Positions 1 to 9,950 of a stretch of DNA of 64,000 nt are shown piece after piece (within the stretch, counting starts at the first letter, position 1; each line of letters starts with the position of its first letter). The notes below the pieces were generated by a model. That model was not told the DNA's origin. It was given only the letters and a program-made list of their open reading frames with translations, and ran no database searches. Position numbers and translations under genes: made by a program. The DNA is from Spartobacteria bacterium. GTDB lineage: Bacteria; Verrucomicrobiota; Verrucomicrobiia; Chthoniobacterales; UBA10450. The stretch covers positions 1 to 64,000 of the forward strand of contig PLCN01000017.1 of NCBI GenBank assembly GCA_003134785.1, given 5' to 3'.

Positions 1-1518
1 GCACGCGACGCGCACACAGCGACCTTGCTGCCCAACGGCAAGGTGCTGGTTGCAGGAGGAAGGGATAGCAGTGGATATTCTTCCGCGAGCGCGGAACTGT
101 ACGATCCGGCGACTGGGACCTGGACTGCTACCGGCAGTCTTAACACCGCGCGCGTTTACCACACAGCGACCTTGCTGCCCAACGGCATGGTACTGGTTGC
201 GGGAGGAGAAGTCAGCATTATCAATGGTACTATCTCCGCGAGTGCGGAACTGTACGATCCGGCGAGCGGGACCTGGACTGCTACGGGCAACCTCAACAAC
301 GCACACGAGTTGCACACAGCGACTTTGCTGCCCAACGGCAAGGTGCTGGTTGCAGGAGGATTGGATAACAGAGTCATCGATTCCGCGAGCGCGGAACTGT
401 ACGATCCGGCCAACGGGACCTGGACTGCTACCGGCAATCTTAACACTGCGCGCGTTGCGCACACGGCGACTTTGCTGCCCAATGGCCAGGTACTGGTGGC
501 GGGAGGAGGATCGGATAACGTCATCGATTCCGCGAGCGCGGAACTGTACGATCCGGCCAACGGGACCTGGACTGCTACCGGCAGTCTTAACACCTCACGC
601 GAGTTGCACACAGCGACTTTGCTGCCCAAAGGCCAGGTACTGGTTGTAGGGGGAAACGTCAGCGGTGGCAATCCTTCCGCGAGTGCGGAACTGTACGGCG
701 TGCCTGCCCCGCCTACCTTGCTCAACATTTCCACGCGCATGCGCGTTCTGGCGGGTGAACAGGTGCTCATCGCTGGATTCATCATCACCGGGACTGATCC
801 AAAGCAGGTGATTATTCGCGGGATCGGTCCTTCCCTGAATGGTGTTGGCGTTACGTTGGCTGATCCGACCTTGGAACTGCATCAGGGCAATACGACGTTA
901 GCTACGAATGATGACTGGAAGATCGACGATCAGACGCAGCAGTCTCAGGAAGCTGACATCCGGGCGACGACAATTCCGCCAACGAACGATTTGGAATCAG
1001 CGATAGTGGCGATGCTTAGTCCGGGGGCATACACCGCAATCCTGGCGGGTAAGAATGGAGGGACCGGCGTGGGGTTGGTCGAGGTTTACGATCTGGCGCA
1101 AGGCGCGAACTCCAAGCTGGCTAACATCAGCACGCGTGGGTTTGTAGACGCGGACGATAACGTCATGATCGGTGGCCTGATTATCGGGGGCGGAGAAAGC
1201 GGCGGCATGGCCAAAGTGATGGTGCGCGCACTCGGCCCGTCGCTCAGCGGCTCAGGTATCCAGGGAACATTGAACGATCCGACCCTGGAACTGCACGACG
1301 GAAATGGAACTCCGATCGCGACCAACGACAACTGGAAGATCAACGATCAGACCGGCCAGTCTCAGGAGGCTGACATCCGTGCCACAACGATTCCGCCTAC
1401 AAACGATTTGGAATCGGCCCTTGTCGCAAATCTTGCTCCTGGCAACTACACCGCAATCGTGCGGGGCAAGAACAACACGACTGGGGTGGGGTTGGTAGAG
1501 GTTTACAACCTTCAATGA
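1..1518 (+). CDS. Kelch-repeat secreted protein, 5'-truncated by window edge
   Basis: The reading frame is open from base 1, so the true start and any signal peptide lie outside the window. Five kelch-type repeats of about 50 residues are visible, each carrying 'HTATLLPNGKVLVAGG' and 'SAELYDPATGTWTATGSL' signatures that would form blades of a beta-propeller. After them come two related domains of about 125 residues, each opening near 'NISTR' and closing with 'GVGLVEVY'. I know this C-terminal pair from verrucomicrobial extracellular proteins, but its function is unknown. The gene is the first of three tandem paralogues. Its 3' half (from about base 700) is almost identical in DNA to that of the third. 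Role inferred: surface or secreted binding protein. Confidence 0.85.
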   Translation, partial: ARDAHTATLLPNGKVLVAGGRDSSGYSSASAELYDPATGTWTATGSLNTARVYHTATLLPNGMVLVAGGEVSIINGTISASAELYDPASGTWTATGNLNNAHELHTATLLPNGKVLVAGGLDNRVIDSASAELYDPANGTWTATGNLNTARVAHTATLLPNGQVLVAGGGSDNVIDSASAELYDPANGTWTATGSLNTSRELHTATLLPKGQVLVVGGNVSGGNPSASAELYGVPAPPTLLNISTRMRVLAGEQVLIAGFIITGTDPKQVIIRGIGPSLNGVGVTLADPTLELHQGNTTLATNDDWKIDDQTQQSQEADIRATTIPPTNDLESAIVAMLSPGAYTAILAGKNGGTGVGLVEVYDLAQGANSKLANISTRGFVDADDNVMIGGLIIGGGESGGMAKVMVRALGPSLSGSGIQGTLNDPTLELHDGNGTPIATNDNWKINDQTGQSQEADIRATTIPPTNDLESALVANLAPGNYTAIVRGKNNTTGVGLVEVYNLQ

Positions 1519-1546
1519 AGCCAGCTCGAAGATGAAAGGAGATACT

Positions 1547-3484
1547 ATGAGATGCAAAATTGATCCTATTATTGAATGGCGAATCGTAAAGAGGCGAGTT
1601 CCTCCTGCCTGCACCGCAATCACTTTCCGGCTGCTTTGCGCGGCGGTCGGTCTGACTCTTGTCCAGGTATGCATAGGAGCGGACCTTGTCTTCAGCAACA
1701 CCGGTGATCTCAATACTGGCCGATACGTTCATACCGCGACGTTGCTACCCAATGGCACGGTGCTCGTTGCCGGGGGCTTTTACGGCAGCACTTTCGCGAG
1801 CGCCGAGCTTTACGGCCCAGCAAGTGGACAATGGACGCCGACCGGCAACCTCAATAACGCGCGCTATGGCCACAGCGCGACTTTGCTGCCCAACGGGAAA
1901 GTGCTCGTCGCAGGAGGTGGTAATGACGACAGCAACCATGCCAAGCTATCCAGTGCCGAACTTTTTGATCAGTCCAGCGGAACATGGACGATAACCGGGA
2001 ATCTCACCACCGCCCGCAGCGGCCAGACGGCGACATTGTTGCCTAATGGCAAGGTGCTCGTCGCAGGAGGAGTTATCACAGGCGGCCAGACAGGGAGTGC
2101 GGAGTTATACGATCCCGCGAGCGGGACGTGGACCACAACAGGCAGCCTTGCTGTGGCGCGCTATAATCACACCGCGACACTGCTGCCAAACGGAAAGGTG
2201 CTCGTCACGGGAGGCTACGACGGAAATAACGTTTTCGCCAACGCCGAGCTTTACGATTCGGCCAGTGGGGCCTGGACGGCAACCGGCAGCCTCGCTACCG
2301 CACGCTACGGTCACACGGCGACGTTGCTGCCCAACGGCAAGGTGCTCGTCGCAGGCGGAATTAACTTCAGCGGCGTACTCCCGAGCGCGGAACTGTACGA
2401 TCCGGCAAGCGGGACCTGGAAGGGGACGGGCAGCCTCGCTACCGCACGCTACGGTCACACAGCGACGTTGCTGCCCAACGGCCAGGTGCTCGTCGCAGGA
2501 GGTGCGAGCGCGGAACTGTACGATCCGGCGACCGGGACATGGCCGGCGAATGGGAATCTCAACCACGGACACGACGGGCATACTGCGACATTGCTATCCG
2601 ATGGCAGCGTCCTCGTCGCAGGGTCGAACCAGCTCGGCTCTGCGAGGAGCGCCGAGCTTTACCACTCAACAAGTCCATCGCAGCTCCTCAACATCTCCAC
2701 CCGCATGCGCGTCCTTACGGGTGAAGAGGTGCTCATCGCTGGATTCATCATTACAGGGTCCGACCAGAAGAAGGTAATCATTCGAGGGATAGGTCCTTCG
2801 CTCAATGGTGTTGGTGTTACCTTAGCTGACCCGACCTTGGAGCTACATCAAGGCAACACGACGCTAGCCACCAACGACAACTGGAAGATCAACGATCAGA
2901 CCGGCCAATCACAGGAAGCTGACATTCGCGCCACGACCATTCCGCCGACGAACGACTTGGAATCAGCGCTTGTAGCTACCCTTAATCCGGGGGCTTACAC
3001 GGCCATTCTTGCCGGCAAGAATGGAGGAACAGGCGTGGGCTTGGTCGAGGTTTACGATCTGGCGCAAGCGGCGAACTCCAAGCTGGCGAACATCAGCACG
3101 CGTGGATTTGTGGATACGGGCAATAACGTCATGATCGGCGGGCTGATCGTCGGTGGGGGAAGCGGCGGCGGGACCGCCAAAGTGATTGTGCGCGCACTGG
3201 GGCCATCGCTCACTGGTTCCGGTATCGCCGGCGCGTTGGGCGATCCAACTCTTGAGCTGCACGACGGAAGTGGGACTACGCTCGCCACCAATGACAACTG
3301 GAAGATCAACGATCAGACCGGCCAGTCTCAGCAAGCCGAGATCGAAGCGACCACAATTCCTCCGACGAACGATTTGGAATCGGCCTTAGTAGCGATTCTA
3401 GCTCCCGGCAACTACACCGCGATCGTCCGAGGCGCGGGGGATACAACCGGCGTCGGCTTGGTCGAAGTCTATAATTTGCAATAG
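1547..3484 (+). CDS. Kelch-repeat secreted protein
   Basis: About 645 residues. I chose the ATG at 1547 because a good ribosome site (AAAGGAGA, 1535-1542) sits just before it; an in-frame ATG at 1532 has none. The N-terminus has basic residues and then a hydrophobic stretch (about 25-45) that looks like a long signal peptide. Seven kelch repeats follow; the sixth is shortened and runs directly into its 'ASAELYDPATG' strand. Then comes the same paired C-terminal domain as in the flanking genes. The DNA of this copy is more diverged from its neighbours than they are from each other. It starts 28 bp after the upstream paralogue, so co-transcription is possible. Binding partner unknown. Confidence 0.88.
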   Translation: MRCKIDPIIEWRIVKRRVPPACTAITFRLLCAAVGLTLVQVCIGADLVFSNTGDLNTGRYVHTATLLPNGTVLVAGGFYGSTFASAELYGPASGQWTPTGNLNNARYGHSATLLPNGKVLVAGGGNDDSNHAKLSSAELFDQSSGTWTITGNLTTARSGQTATLLPNGKVLVAGGVITGGQTGSAELYDPASGTWTTTGSLAVARYNHTATLLPNGKVLVTGGYDGNNVFANAELYDSASGAWTATGSLATARYGHTATLLPNGKVLVAGGINFSGVLPSAELYDPASGTWKGTGSLATARYGHTATLLPNGQVLVAGGASAELYDPATGTWPANGNLNHGHDGHTATLLSDGSVLVAGSNQLGSARSAELYHSTSPSQLLNISTRMRVLTGEEVLIAGFIITGSDQKKVIIRGIGPSLNGVGVTLADPTLELHQGNTTLATNDNWKINDQTGQSQEADIRATTIPPTNDLESALVATLNPGAYTAILAGKNGGTGVGLVEVYDLAQAANSKLANISTRGFVDTGNNVMIGGLIVGGGSGGGTAKVIVRALGPSLTGSGIAGALGDPTLELHDGSGTTLATNDNWKINDQTGQSQQAEIEATTIPPTNDLESALVAILAPGNYTAIVRGAGDTTGVGLVEVYNLQ

Positions 3485-3637
3485 CAGAGGGATCTCGCTT
3501 CGAACCTTCGCTGACCATCCGCTCGAAGAGGGATGACGGGTCATCACTTATCTGAGTCCAAAACCGGAAAATTATTTTCGGGTGCGATGTCCGTTTTCGT
3601 GGCCGTTTTTCCGCATTGCTTGGTGAAGGGCAAAACT

Positions 3638-6600
3638 ATGAACAAGTTTCATCCATCTTCGGTTTTCGTGGCTTGCGTCTTGTCGGCTGCCTCGATTCTT
3701 GCGCGGAGGGTCGCATTCCCGCTGCTTTTTCTCGGCGCGGGGCTGGTGCTCGTGCAGCCGAGCGCGAGCGCCATCGTTTCTTTCAATAACACCGGCAGCC
3801 TGGCAACCGCACGCCAGGATCACACGGCGACGTTGTTACCCAACGGCAAGGTGCTCGTGGCGGGAGGTTATACAGGAGGTAATAACGGCATCGATCTCGC
3901 GAGCGCGGAGCTGTACGATCCGGCAACCGGGACCTGGACGGCGACCGGTAGCCTCGCCCTCGCACGCTCTCTTCACACGGCGACGTTGCTGCTTAACGGC
4001 AAGGTGCTCGTGGTGGGAGGTTACAGCGAGATCAGCAGCGCGGAACTGTACGATCCGGCGAGCGGAACCTGGACCGCGACCGGCAGCCTTGCCACCGGAC
4101 GCGATGGCCACACGGCGACGTTGCTGCCCAACGGCAAGGTGCTCGTCACAGGAGGTTTTAGTGGCACGAATTTCGATGCCCTCTCGAGCGCGGAACTGTA
4201 CGATCCGGACAGCGGGACCTGGACGGCCACCGGCAGCCTCGCCGCCGCACGCGCGTTTCACACGGCGACGTTGCTGCCCAACGGGACGGTGCTCGTCGCA
4301 GGCGGAAATACCACCAGCAGCGGCTCTCTCGCGAGCACGGAGATGTACGATCCGGCGATTGGGACTTGGACTGCGACCGGCAGCCTCAACTTCGCACGTG
4401 CGTATCACACAGCGACGTTGCTGCCCAACGGCAACGTGCTTGTCGCAGGAGGTAGTAACGGTTTCGATAATCCCGAGAGCGCGGAAGTTTACCATCCTGC
4501 GAGCGGGACCTGGACGAACACCAACAGCCTTTTCCCCGCACGCGGCTCTCACACGGCGACGTTGCTGCCCAACGGCACTGTGCTTATCGCCGGAGGTTAT
4601 AACAACGACACCACGACCACTTTCGCGAACGCGCAGCTGTACAATCTAGCGGATGGGAGTTGGACGGCCACCGGCGACCTCGGTGCCGCACGCACCAATC
4701 AAACGGCGACGTTGCTGTCTGACGGCAAGGTGCTTGTCGCAGGAGGTGTGAACATCGCCAACGACACACAGTCGGGGACAAAATACACGCCTCTCGCGAG
4801 CGCGGAACTCTACGATTCGGCGAGCGGCACCTGGGCGGCTACCGGGAGCCTCGGCGCTGCGCGCGATAGTCACACGGCAACCTTGCTGCCGAACGGCAAG
4901 GTGCTTGTCGCAGGAGGTTATAATGGCAGTGATCTCGCAAGCGCAGAACTGTACGATCCGGCGAGCGGGACCTGGACGGCCACCGGCAGCCTCACCACCG
5001 CACGCGATACTCACACGGCGACATTGCTGCCCAACGGCAAGGTGCTCGTCGCAGGCGGTTTTAGCGGCTTCAGCTTTCCCGCGAGCGAGGAGCTGTACGA
5101 TCCGGCGAGCGGGACCTGGATGGCGACCGGCAGCCTTGCCACCGAACGCGGTTATCACACGGCGACGTTGCTGCCCAGCGGCAAGGTGCTCGTCGCGGGA
5201 GGAGATGACAACGGCGGCAACGCTCTCGCGAGCGCGGAACTGTACGATCCGGCGAGCGGGACCTGGACGGCCACCGGCAGCCTCGGCACCGCACGTGCTC
5301 AGCACACGGCGACGTTACTGTCCAACGGCAAGGTGCTTCTCACAGGAGGTTTTGACAGCAGCGGCGACTCTTCCGCGAGCGCGGAACTGTACGATCCGGC
5401 CAGCGGGACCTGGACTGGGACCGGCAGCCTCGCCACCGCTCGCCAACTTCACACGGCCACGCTGCTAGCCAACGGCAAGGTGCTTGTCGCAGGAGGTCAG
5501 AATATAACTGGCGGTGCTTTCACTCCTCTCGCGAACGCAGAACTGTACGATCCGGCGAATGGGACCTGGACGACTACCGGCAGCCTCGCCACCGCACGCG
5601 GTCATCACACGGAGACGTTGCTGCCTAACGGCAAGGTGCTCGTCGTAGGAGGAACTTTCGACCTTTTTAATAAAGACGTTCTCGCGAGCGCAGAACTGTA
5701 CGATCCGGCGAGCGGGGCCTGGGGGGCGGCCGGACGTCTCGTCACCGCACGCAATCTTCACACGGCGACGTTGCTGCCCAACGGCAAGGTGCTTGTCGCG
5801 GGAGGTTATGACGGCAGCAGCTATCTCGCGAGTGCGGAACTCTTCGGCGTGCCTGCCCCGCCTGCCTTGCTCAACATTTCCACGCGCATGCGCGTTCTAG
5901 TGGGTGAACAGGTGCTCATCGCTGGATTCATCATCACCGGGACTGATCCAAAGCAGGTGATTATTCGCGGGATCGGTCCTTCCCTGAATGGTGTTGGCGT
6001 TACGTTGGCTGATCCGACCTTGGAACTGCATCAGGGCAGTACGACGTTAGCTACGAATGATAACTGGAAGATCAACGATCAGACCGGGCAGTCGCAGCAA
6101 GCGGAGATTGAGGCGACCACAATTCCGCCGAAGAACGATTTGGAATCAGCGATAGTGGCGACGCTTACTCCGGGAGCATACACTGCGATCCTTGCGGGTA
6201 AGAATGGAGGAACGGGTGTGGGCTTGGTAGAGGTTTACGATCTGGCGCAAGGCGCGAACTCCAAGCTGGCGAACATCAGCACGCGTGGATTTGTAGACGC
6301 GGACGATAACGTCATGATCGGTGGCCTGATTGTCGGGGGCGGAGAAAGCGGCGGCATGGCCAAAGTGATGGTGCGCGCACTCGGCCCGTCGCTCAGCGGC
6401 TCAGGGATCCAGGGTGCATTGAACGATCCGACCCTGGAACTGCACGACGGAAATGGAACTCCGATCGCGACCAACGACAACTGGAAGATGCGGTCTGACG
6501 GCAGCAGCCAACAAGCGGAGATTGCGGCAACGACTATCCCACCACTCAACGATTTGGAATCGGCCCTTGTCGTCACTCTTGCTCCCGGTAACTACACTGC

Positions 6601-6664
6601 CATTGTGCGCGGTAAGAACAACACAACTGGCGTAGGACTGGTGGAAGTTTACAACGTGCAGTGA
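3638..6664 (+). CDS. Large kelch-repeat secreted protein (14 repeats)
   Basis: About 1,008 residues from the ATG at 3638, which follows a GAAGGG ribosome site and begins a clear signal peptide ending near 'PSASA'. An in-frame upstream start at 3533 would add 35 residues without a ribosome site. I count 14 kelch repeats of about 50 residues, enough for two propellers, and then the paired C-terminal 'NISTR...GVGLVEVY' domains. Repeat units share long identical DNA tracts, with an in-register copy about every 150 bp, which points to expansion by unequal recombination. The C-terminal 800 bp nearly duplicates that of the first gene in the window. Extracellular location is inferred; no sorting anchor such as PEP-CTERM is seen. 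Confidence 0.9.
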   Translation: MNKFHPSSVFVACVLSAASILARRVAFPLLFLGAGLVLVQPSASAIVSFNNTGSLATARQDHTATLLPNGKVLVAGGYTGGNNGIDLASAELYDPATGTWTATGSLALARSLHTATLLLNGKVLVVGGYSEISSAELYDPASGTWTATGSLATGRDGHTATLLPNGKVLVTGGFSGTNFDALSSAELYDPDSGTWTATGSLAAARAFHTATLLPNGTVLVAGGNTTSSGSLASTEMYDPAIGTWTATGSLNFARAYHTATLLPNGNVLVAGGSNGFDNPESAEVYHPASGTWTNTNSLFPARGSHTATLLPNGTVLIAGGYNNDTTTTFANAQLYNLADGSWTATGDLGAARTNQTATLLSDGKVLVAGGVNIANDTQSGTKYTPLASAELYDSASGTWAATGSLGAARDSHTATLLPNGKVLVAGGYNGSDLASAELYDPASGTWTATGSLTTARDTHTATLLPNGKVLVAGGFSGFSFPASEELYDPASGTWMATGSLATERGYHTATLLPSGKVLVAGGDDNGGNALASAELYDPASGTWTATGSLGTARAQHTATLLSNGKVLLTGGFDSSGDSSASAELYDPASGTWTGTGSLATARQLHTATLLANGKVLVAGGQNITGGAFTPLANAELYDPANGTWTTTGSLATARGHHTETLLPNGKVLVVGGTFDLFNKDVLASAELYDPASGAWGAAGRLVTARNLHTATLLPNGKVLVAGGYDGSSYLASAELFGVPAPPALLNISTRMRVLVGEQVLIAGFIITGTDPKQVIIRGIGPSLNGVGVTLADPTLELHQGSTTLATNDNWKINDQTGQSQQAEIEATTIPPKNDLESAIVATLTPGAYTAILAGKNGGTGVGLVEVYDLAQGANSKLANISTRGFVDADDNVMIGGLIVGGGESGGMAKVMVRALGPSLSGSGIQGALNDPTLELHDGNGTPIATNDNWKMRSDGSSQQAEIAATTIPPLNDLESALVVTLAPGNYTAIVRGKNNTTGVGLVEVYNVQ

Positions 6665-6788
6665 TCGGAGCCGGCTTGGTGGAGATTTACGACCTCGCGC
6701 GCTGCCGTCCGGAAACTACGCTGCGGTTGTGCGCGGCAAGAGCAACACGACCGGCATTGGCCTCGTCGAAGTTTATCCTGTACTGTAG
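6665..6788 (+). pseudogene. Remnant of a fourth kelch-protein C-terminus
   Basis: Directly after the third kelch gene, one frame reads 'GAGLVEIYDLA' and a shifted frame then reads 'LPSGNYAAVVRGKSNTTG', ending in 'GLVEVYPVL' and a stop at 6786-6788. These are the ends of the two tandem C-terminal domains seen in the upstream genes, joined with the roughly 125 residues between them missing. It has no start of its own. The best explanation is a decayed, internally deleted copy left by recombination in the cluster. Confidence 0.75.
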
Positions 6789-6857
6789 TTTCATAAGTTG
6801 ATCCTTCCGGCTTCCACCAACGCGTCTGCTCGCGACAAAGTCACCGCCAACGGCGAC

Positions 6858-7337
6858 CTAACGAGACTCAATATCAGCTTCTGACTCTTCCGCATCGAAA
6901 TCCTGGTTACCTGTTTCGCTTATGCCAGCTTGTGCGAGCAGCGTTCGCGGAGCGACCAGTCGGTAAGCTTCGGTAATAACTCCTTCTACCTCGTCCCAAT
7001 CGATCTTCGGCAGGTCGAGCCAGAGACCTAGCCAGCCGCGATGTCCGACGTATTTGGGAATGTAAAAGCGATCCGGAGCAGCAGCGGCGAGAGTCTCATT
7101 CACGCCGGGAGCGGTCTTACAATTCAAGGCCACGCGGCCGTCGCCATGATGGTTGTCGAGGAAGTAACCGAAGCGCTTGCCGCGGACTGTGAGGCTCAGG
7201 TGACCGTCGCCGCCAGGAATAGCCGAGGCTTCCGGCAGGGACTCGACCAGAGCGACGACGCGACGGCGGCGCTGTTCGAGGACAGACCTGGAGGGTTTTG
7301 CATGCGAGGAGGAGACGGTTTTCTTCACGGAGTCCAC
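6858..7337 (-). CDS. MmcQ/YjbR-family protein (DUF419)
   Basis: 159 residues, small cytoplasmic. The 'YIPKYVGHRGWLGLWLD' segment, the 'IDWDEVEGVI' segment and the following 'EAYRLVAPRTL' are hallmarks of the MmcQ/YjbR family, whose fold resembles a double-wing DNA-binding domain. Biological roles are poorly defined for the whole family. The N-terminal 25 residues are basic and probably disordered, and the C-terminal 20 are acidic, both beyond the usual 115-120-residue core. It reads away from the kelch cluster and lies 24 bp from the EamA-like gene, which is upstream of it on the same strand. The pair could be co-transcribed, with no functional link obvious. Confidence 0.82.
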   Translation of the reverse strand: MDSVKKTVSSSHAKPSRSVLEQRRRRVVALVESLPEASAIPGGDGHLSLTVRGKRFGYFLDNHHGDGRVALNCKTAPGVNETLAAAAPDRFYIPKYVGHRGWLGLWLDLPKIDWDEVEGVITEAYRLVAPRTLLAQAGISETGNQDFDAEESEADIESR

Positions 7338-7361
7338 TTTGGAATACCTAACGATAAGAGA

Positions 7362-7793
7362 TCAGCCTTTGGCCATGAGAAAAATGCTGAGAGCTGCAAA
7401 ACTAATGCCGAAGACCTTGCGCATCGTGACCGGTTCGTGCAAAAAAAGAATCCCCAGAATCGCCCCGCCCACGATGAACATCCCGTAGACAGGGACGACG
7501 ATACTGGCGGGCCCGAGCGAGAGCGCACGGAACAGGGACATCACGGCCACGGTGAGCGCGATTCCGGTCGCATAAGCAAACCACGCGCTCGAACTCAGGA
7601 AGTCCTTCCCACTGACCTGCTGCAAATCGCCTCGGACGATGATGATGCAAAACGCGCTGAGAAGAGTGATGACGCAAGCGATGGCGAGAACGAGGAAACT
7701 GGAAAACTGTCCGCTCCGGGTGGCAAACTTCACCAGCAACGTAGTCAACGAGTAACCGACCATTCCAATCAAGGCCCAAGTGATGTGATTCAT
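7362..7793 (-). CDS. EamA/DMT-superfamily half-size transporter
   Basis: 143 residues from the ATG at 7793, where the protein becomes hydrophobic ('NHITWALIGMVGYSLTTLLV'); a longer frame to 7895 adds an unconvincing polar leader. About five membrane segments are seen, ending in 'FGISFAALSIFLMAKG', a typical EamA-domain end. Full drug/metabolite transporters carry two EamA domains (about 300 residues), so this is a single-domain form like those that dimerise. The 'LGPASIVVPVYGM' stretch followed by 'FLHEPVTMRKVFGI' matches the conserved second half of EamA domains. Substrate cannot be read from sequence. It is followed on the same strand by the YjbR-like gene. Confidence 0.78.
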   Translation of the reverse strand: MNHITWALIGMVGYSLTTLLVKFATRSGQFSSFLVLAIACVITLLSAFCIIIVRGDLQQVSGKDFLSSSAWFAYATGIALTVAVMSLFRALSLGPASIVVPVYGMFIVGGAILGILFLHEPVTMRKVFGISFAALSIFLMAKG

Positions 7794-8016
7794 AGTTGTG
7801 GTGGCATTCAACGAGACACACGCGAGACGCGCCCGATACACACTCCGCGGCACGTTCATGTCCACAACAACGTTTTTCAGCGCGCTGTCACGCACAAACG
7901 AAAGCAGTCGAGATGGCGAGTGCCTCGCGTTTCCCGGCGCTTCTTCTTGAGCGGACGCGAGATCACTAACACGCCGGCCGGCAGGTCCTCACGAACGACT
8001 TGCAGTCAATCGCGGG

Positions 8017-8351
8017 TTACCAGCCTGCTTACGGCGTCGGCGACGGATTCGAACTATTCGAACGGTCCAGGGTTTCGGTTTGTTCTTCTCCATGCCGGTG
8101 CCGGTTGCGATGTTGGCGAGGCGTATCGTCATCGTTGGCGCAGGCGTAGCTAAACAGCGCGCATCCGAGAAGAAGGAGGACCAGTTTACCCTTCCTGAAT
8201 CTCGAGCGGTGGCCGCGCGGGTCTTCGCTGACTGAAAATTCCGATCGCACCAATTGCGAATCGCCATCGCACTCCGAATCAGGAACGCATTCATGCATAT
8301 AAAACAACCCTCCGGTTAATGACCGTTCCTTTGCGGAACTCCGGCCTTTCC
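8017..8351. repeat. Duplicated 335-bp segment, copy A
   Basis: Matches 14413-14748 base for base in register (offset 6,396) with roughly 20-25 mismatches and a single one-base indel near the end; both copies face the same way. On the minus strand it carries an open frame (92 residues at 8029-8307) with a hydrophobic stretch and LLGC just before 'ALFSYACANDDDTP', like a small lipoprotein, but no good start codon sits right before that stretch. A second minus frame is also open. Differences between copies do not favour synonymous positions in either frame, so coding status is unresolved. Confidence 0.8.
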
Positions 8352-8666
8352 AAATTAGAGACCGCGCGAACCCGGCGGCGGTTACGTATTTTTTTATTGC
8401 GTAACCAAACCGCTCAGCTCGCGGTTAAATGAAGAAGCGATGGATACATTTTGGAATGCCTGGTCCGCGCTACTGATGTGGATGCCCTGGCTGCGAGCGG
8501 GATGGCGTCACGATCAATCAGCCCATTCTTCCCGCCCCACACGCCGCCCAAAACGAACGAAGGCGAAAGCGAGAGCCAGACCCGGGCATCCCGAGCCGAC
8601 GATTAGGAATTTACGCGGAGGAGTTCATCTGGCTCCGTGAGTGTGCTCCGGCGCAGAAATTCCGTC
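8352..8666. other. Gene-poor gap with one hairpin
   Basis: No convincing gene. A perfect 7-bp inverted repeat (GGTTACG/CGTAACC, 8380-8406) has a T-run in its loop and could act as a weak transcription stop or simply be a small palindrome. The rest shows no start, ribosome site or familiar protein in any frame. Together with 7794-8016, which also shows nothing, it flanks duplicated copy A. Confidence 0.5.
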
Positions 8667-9950
8667 TTAAAAAACAAACATTCCGATAGCGGCCGCAAAC
8701 ATTAACACTGTCGTCAGTCCGACGGACAAGAGGCCCAGGCGGGAACTTGGCTGATTGCACATGATCTTTCGGTCGGACGCGACCAGCCAAACGCCGACTA
8801 ACAGAAAGGGCGCGAGAAGACCATTGATGATCGCGGTCCAATAGAGCGCCTTGACTGGGTTTACTCCCGCATAATCCAGCACGATGCCCATCACGGTCGA
8901 TAGAATAACCACGGCATAGAAGGAGCGGGCGGCTTTGAACTTGGAATCAAGGCCTTGTCGCCAGTGGAATGTTTCGGCGAAGGCATAGGCAGCCGAACCG
9001 GAGAGAGTCGGGATGGCAAGAAAGCCGACCCCGATGATGCCGACCGTAAAAAGAAGATAGGCAAATTAGCCGGCGAGAGGCAGCAACGCCTCGGCTGCCT
9101 GTTTGGTCGTCTCGATGTTCGTCGTGCCATGCGCGTGCAAGGTCAGCGCCGTGCTCAAAATGATGAAATACATGACCAGGTTTGAAAAAAACGTGCCGAC
9201 CCCAACGTCCATCTTGCGCGTTCCGATCTCGCGCCGGGTGGCGCCTCGCCGCCAGGCCATCATCCGCCGGCCGATGGCCTTTTCTTCTTCAACTTCCTGG
9301 GAGCTCTGCCAAAAGAAAAGATATGGACTAATGGTCGTCCCGAGAATCGCCACGAGCATTGCCCAGCCTTCATAGCTTTTTGGCAAGGAGGGAACAAAAG
9401 TGTCGTGAGCGATCTTGCTCCAATCGGGTCCGATCACGAAACCCGTGATGACGTAGGCAAAGAGTGTGAGGGCCAGCCATTTCAAGACGCTGGCGATCTG
9501 GTGGTACCGGAATTGGATGGTGGCCACGGCGATAGCGAGCCCGAAGACAATGACGAAGTAGTGCGAGTTGATGCCGGAAAGCATTTCGGCTGCGTCCGCC
9601 ATCCCGGCCAGATCGGCGCCGATGTTGATGGTGTTGGCGACGAGCAAGGCCAAAGCCGCGATGATGATGAGAGGTTTTGGGAATTTCTTGCGGAGCGCGC
9701 CACCGAGTCCCTCGCCGGTAACCATTCCGATACGCGCACACATCATTTGCACGCTCGCCATCAGCGGCCAGGTGATAAGCGCAGTCCAAAGCTGACCGGT
9801 TCCCAGAAGAGCGCCTGCCGTCGAATAGGTCGCGATTCCCGATGGATCATCGTCCGCCGCGCCGGTGATCAACCCTGGCCCAAGGTTGGCAAAGAACCGG
9901 ACGATCGGATTGCGGCTTTCTTTGTGGGAGTGCCGGTGCTGCTCAGTCAT
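8667..9950 (-). pseudogene. Nramp-family divalent metal transporter, interrupted by one in-frame stop
   Basis: The 428-codon frame reads through as a complete Nramp-type Mn2+/Fe2+ transporter except for TAA at 9066-9068 (codon 295). Before it are the signature 'GAADDDPSGIATYS' (the DPG-like metal site in helix 1) and helices through 'TKQAAEALLPLAG'. Directly after it, in the same frame, the protein continues 'FAYLLFTVGIIGVGFLAI' to a normal end at 'IGMFVF'. The homologous position is usually Lys, so one AAA-to-TAA change would explain it. The gene is either recently inactivated, read through, or carries a sequencing error. It is divergent from the VIT-type transporter, which may share metal regulation. 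Confidence 0.85.

Noticed and set aside
156-788. Minus-strand frame of 210 codons opposite the first kelch gene
   Set aside because: It is a shadow: its periodic sequence is the complement of the kelch repeats, and similar shadows occur opposite the other two genes.
3638-5860. Regular 150-bp spaced DNA repeats resembling an array
   Set aside because: The spacing and content are those of kelch repeats in a coding frame; units are too long and spacers too similar for CRISPR.
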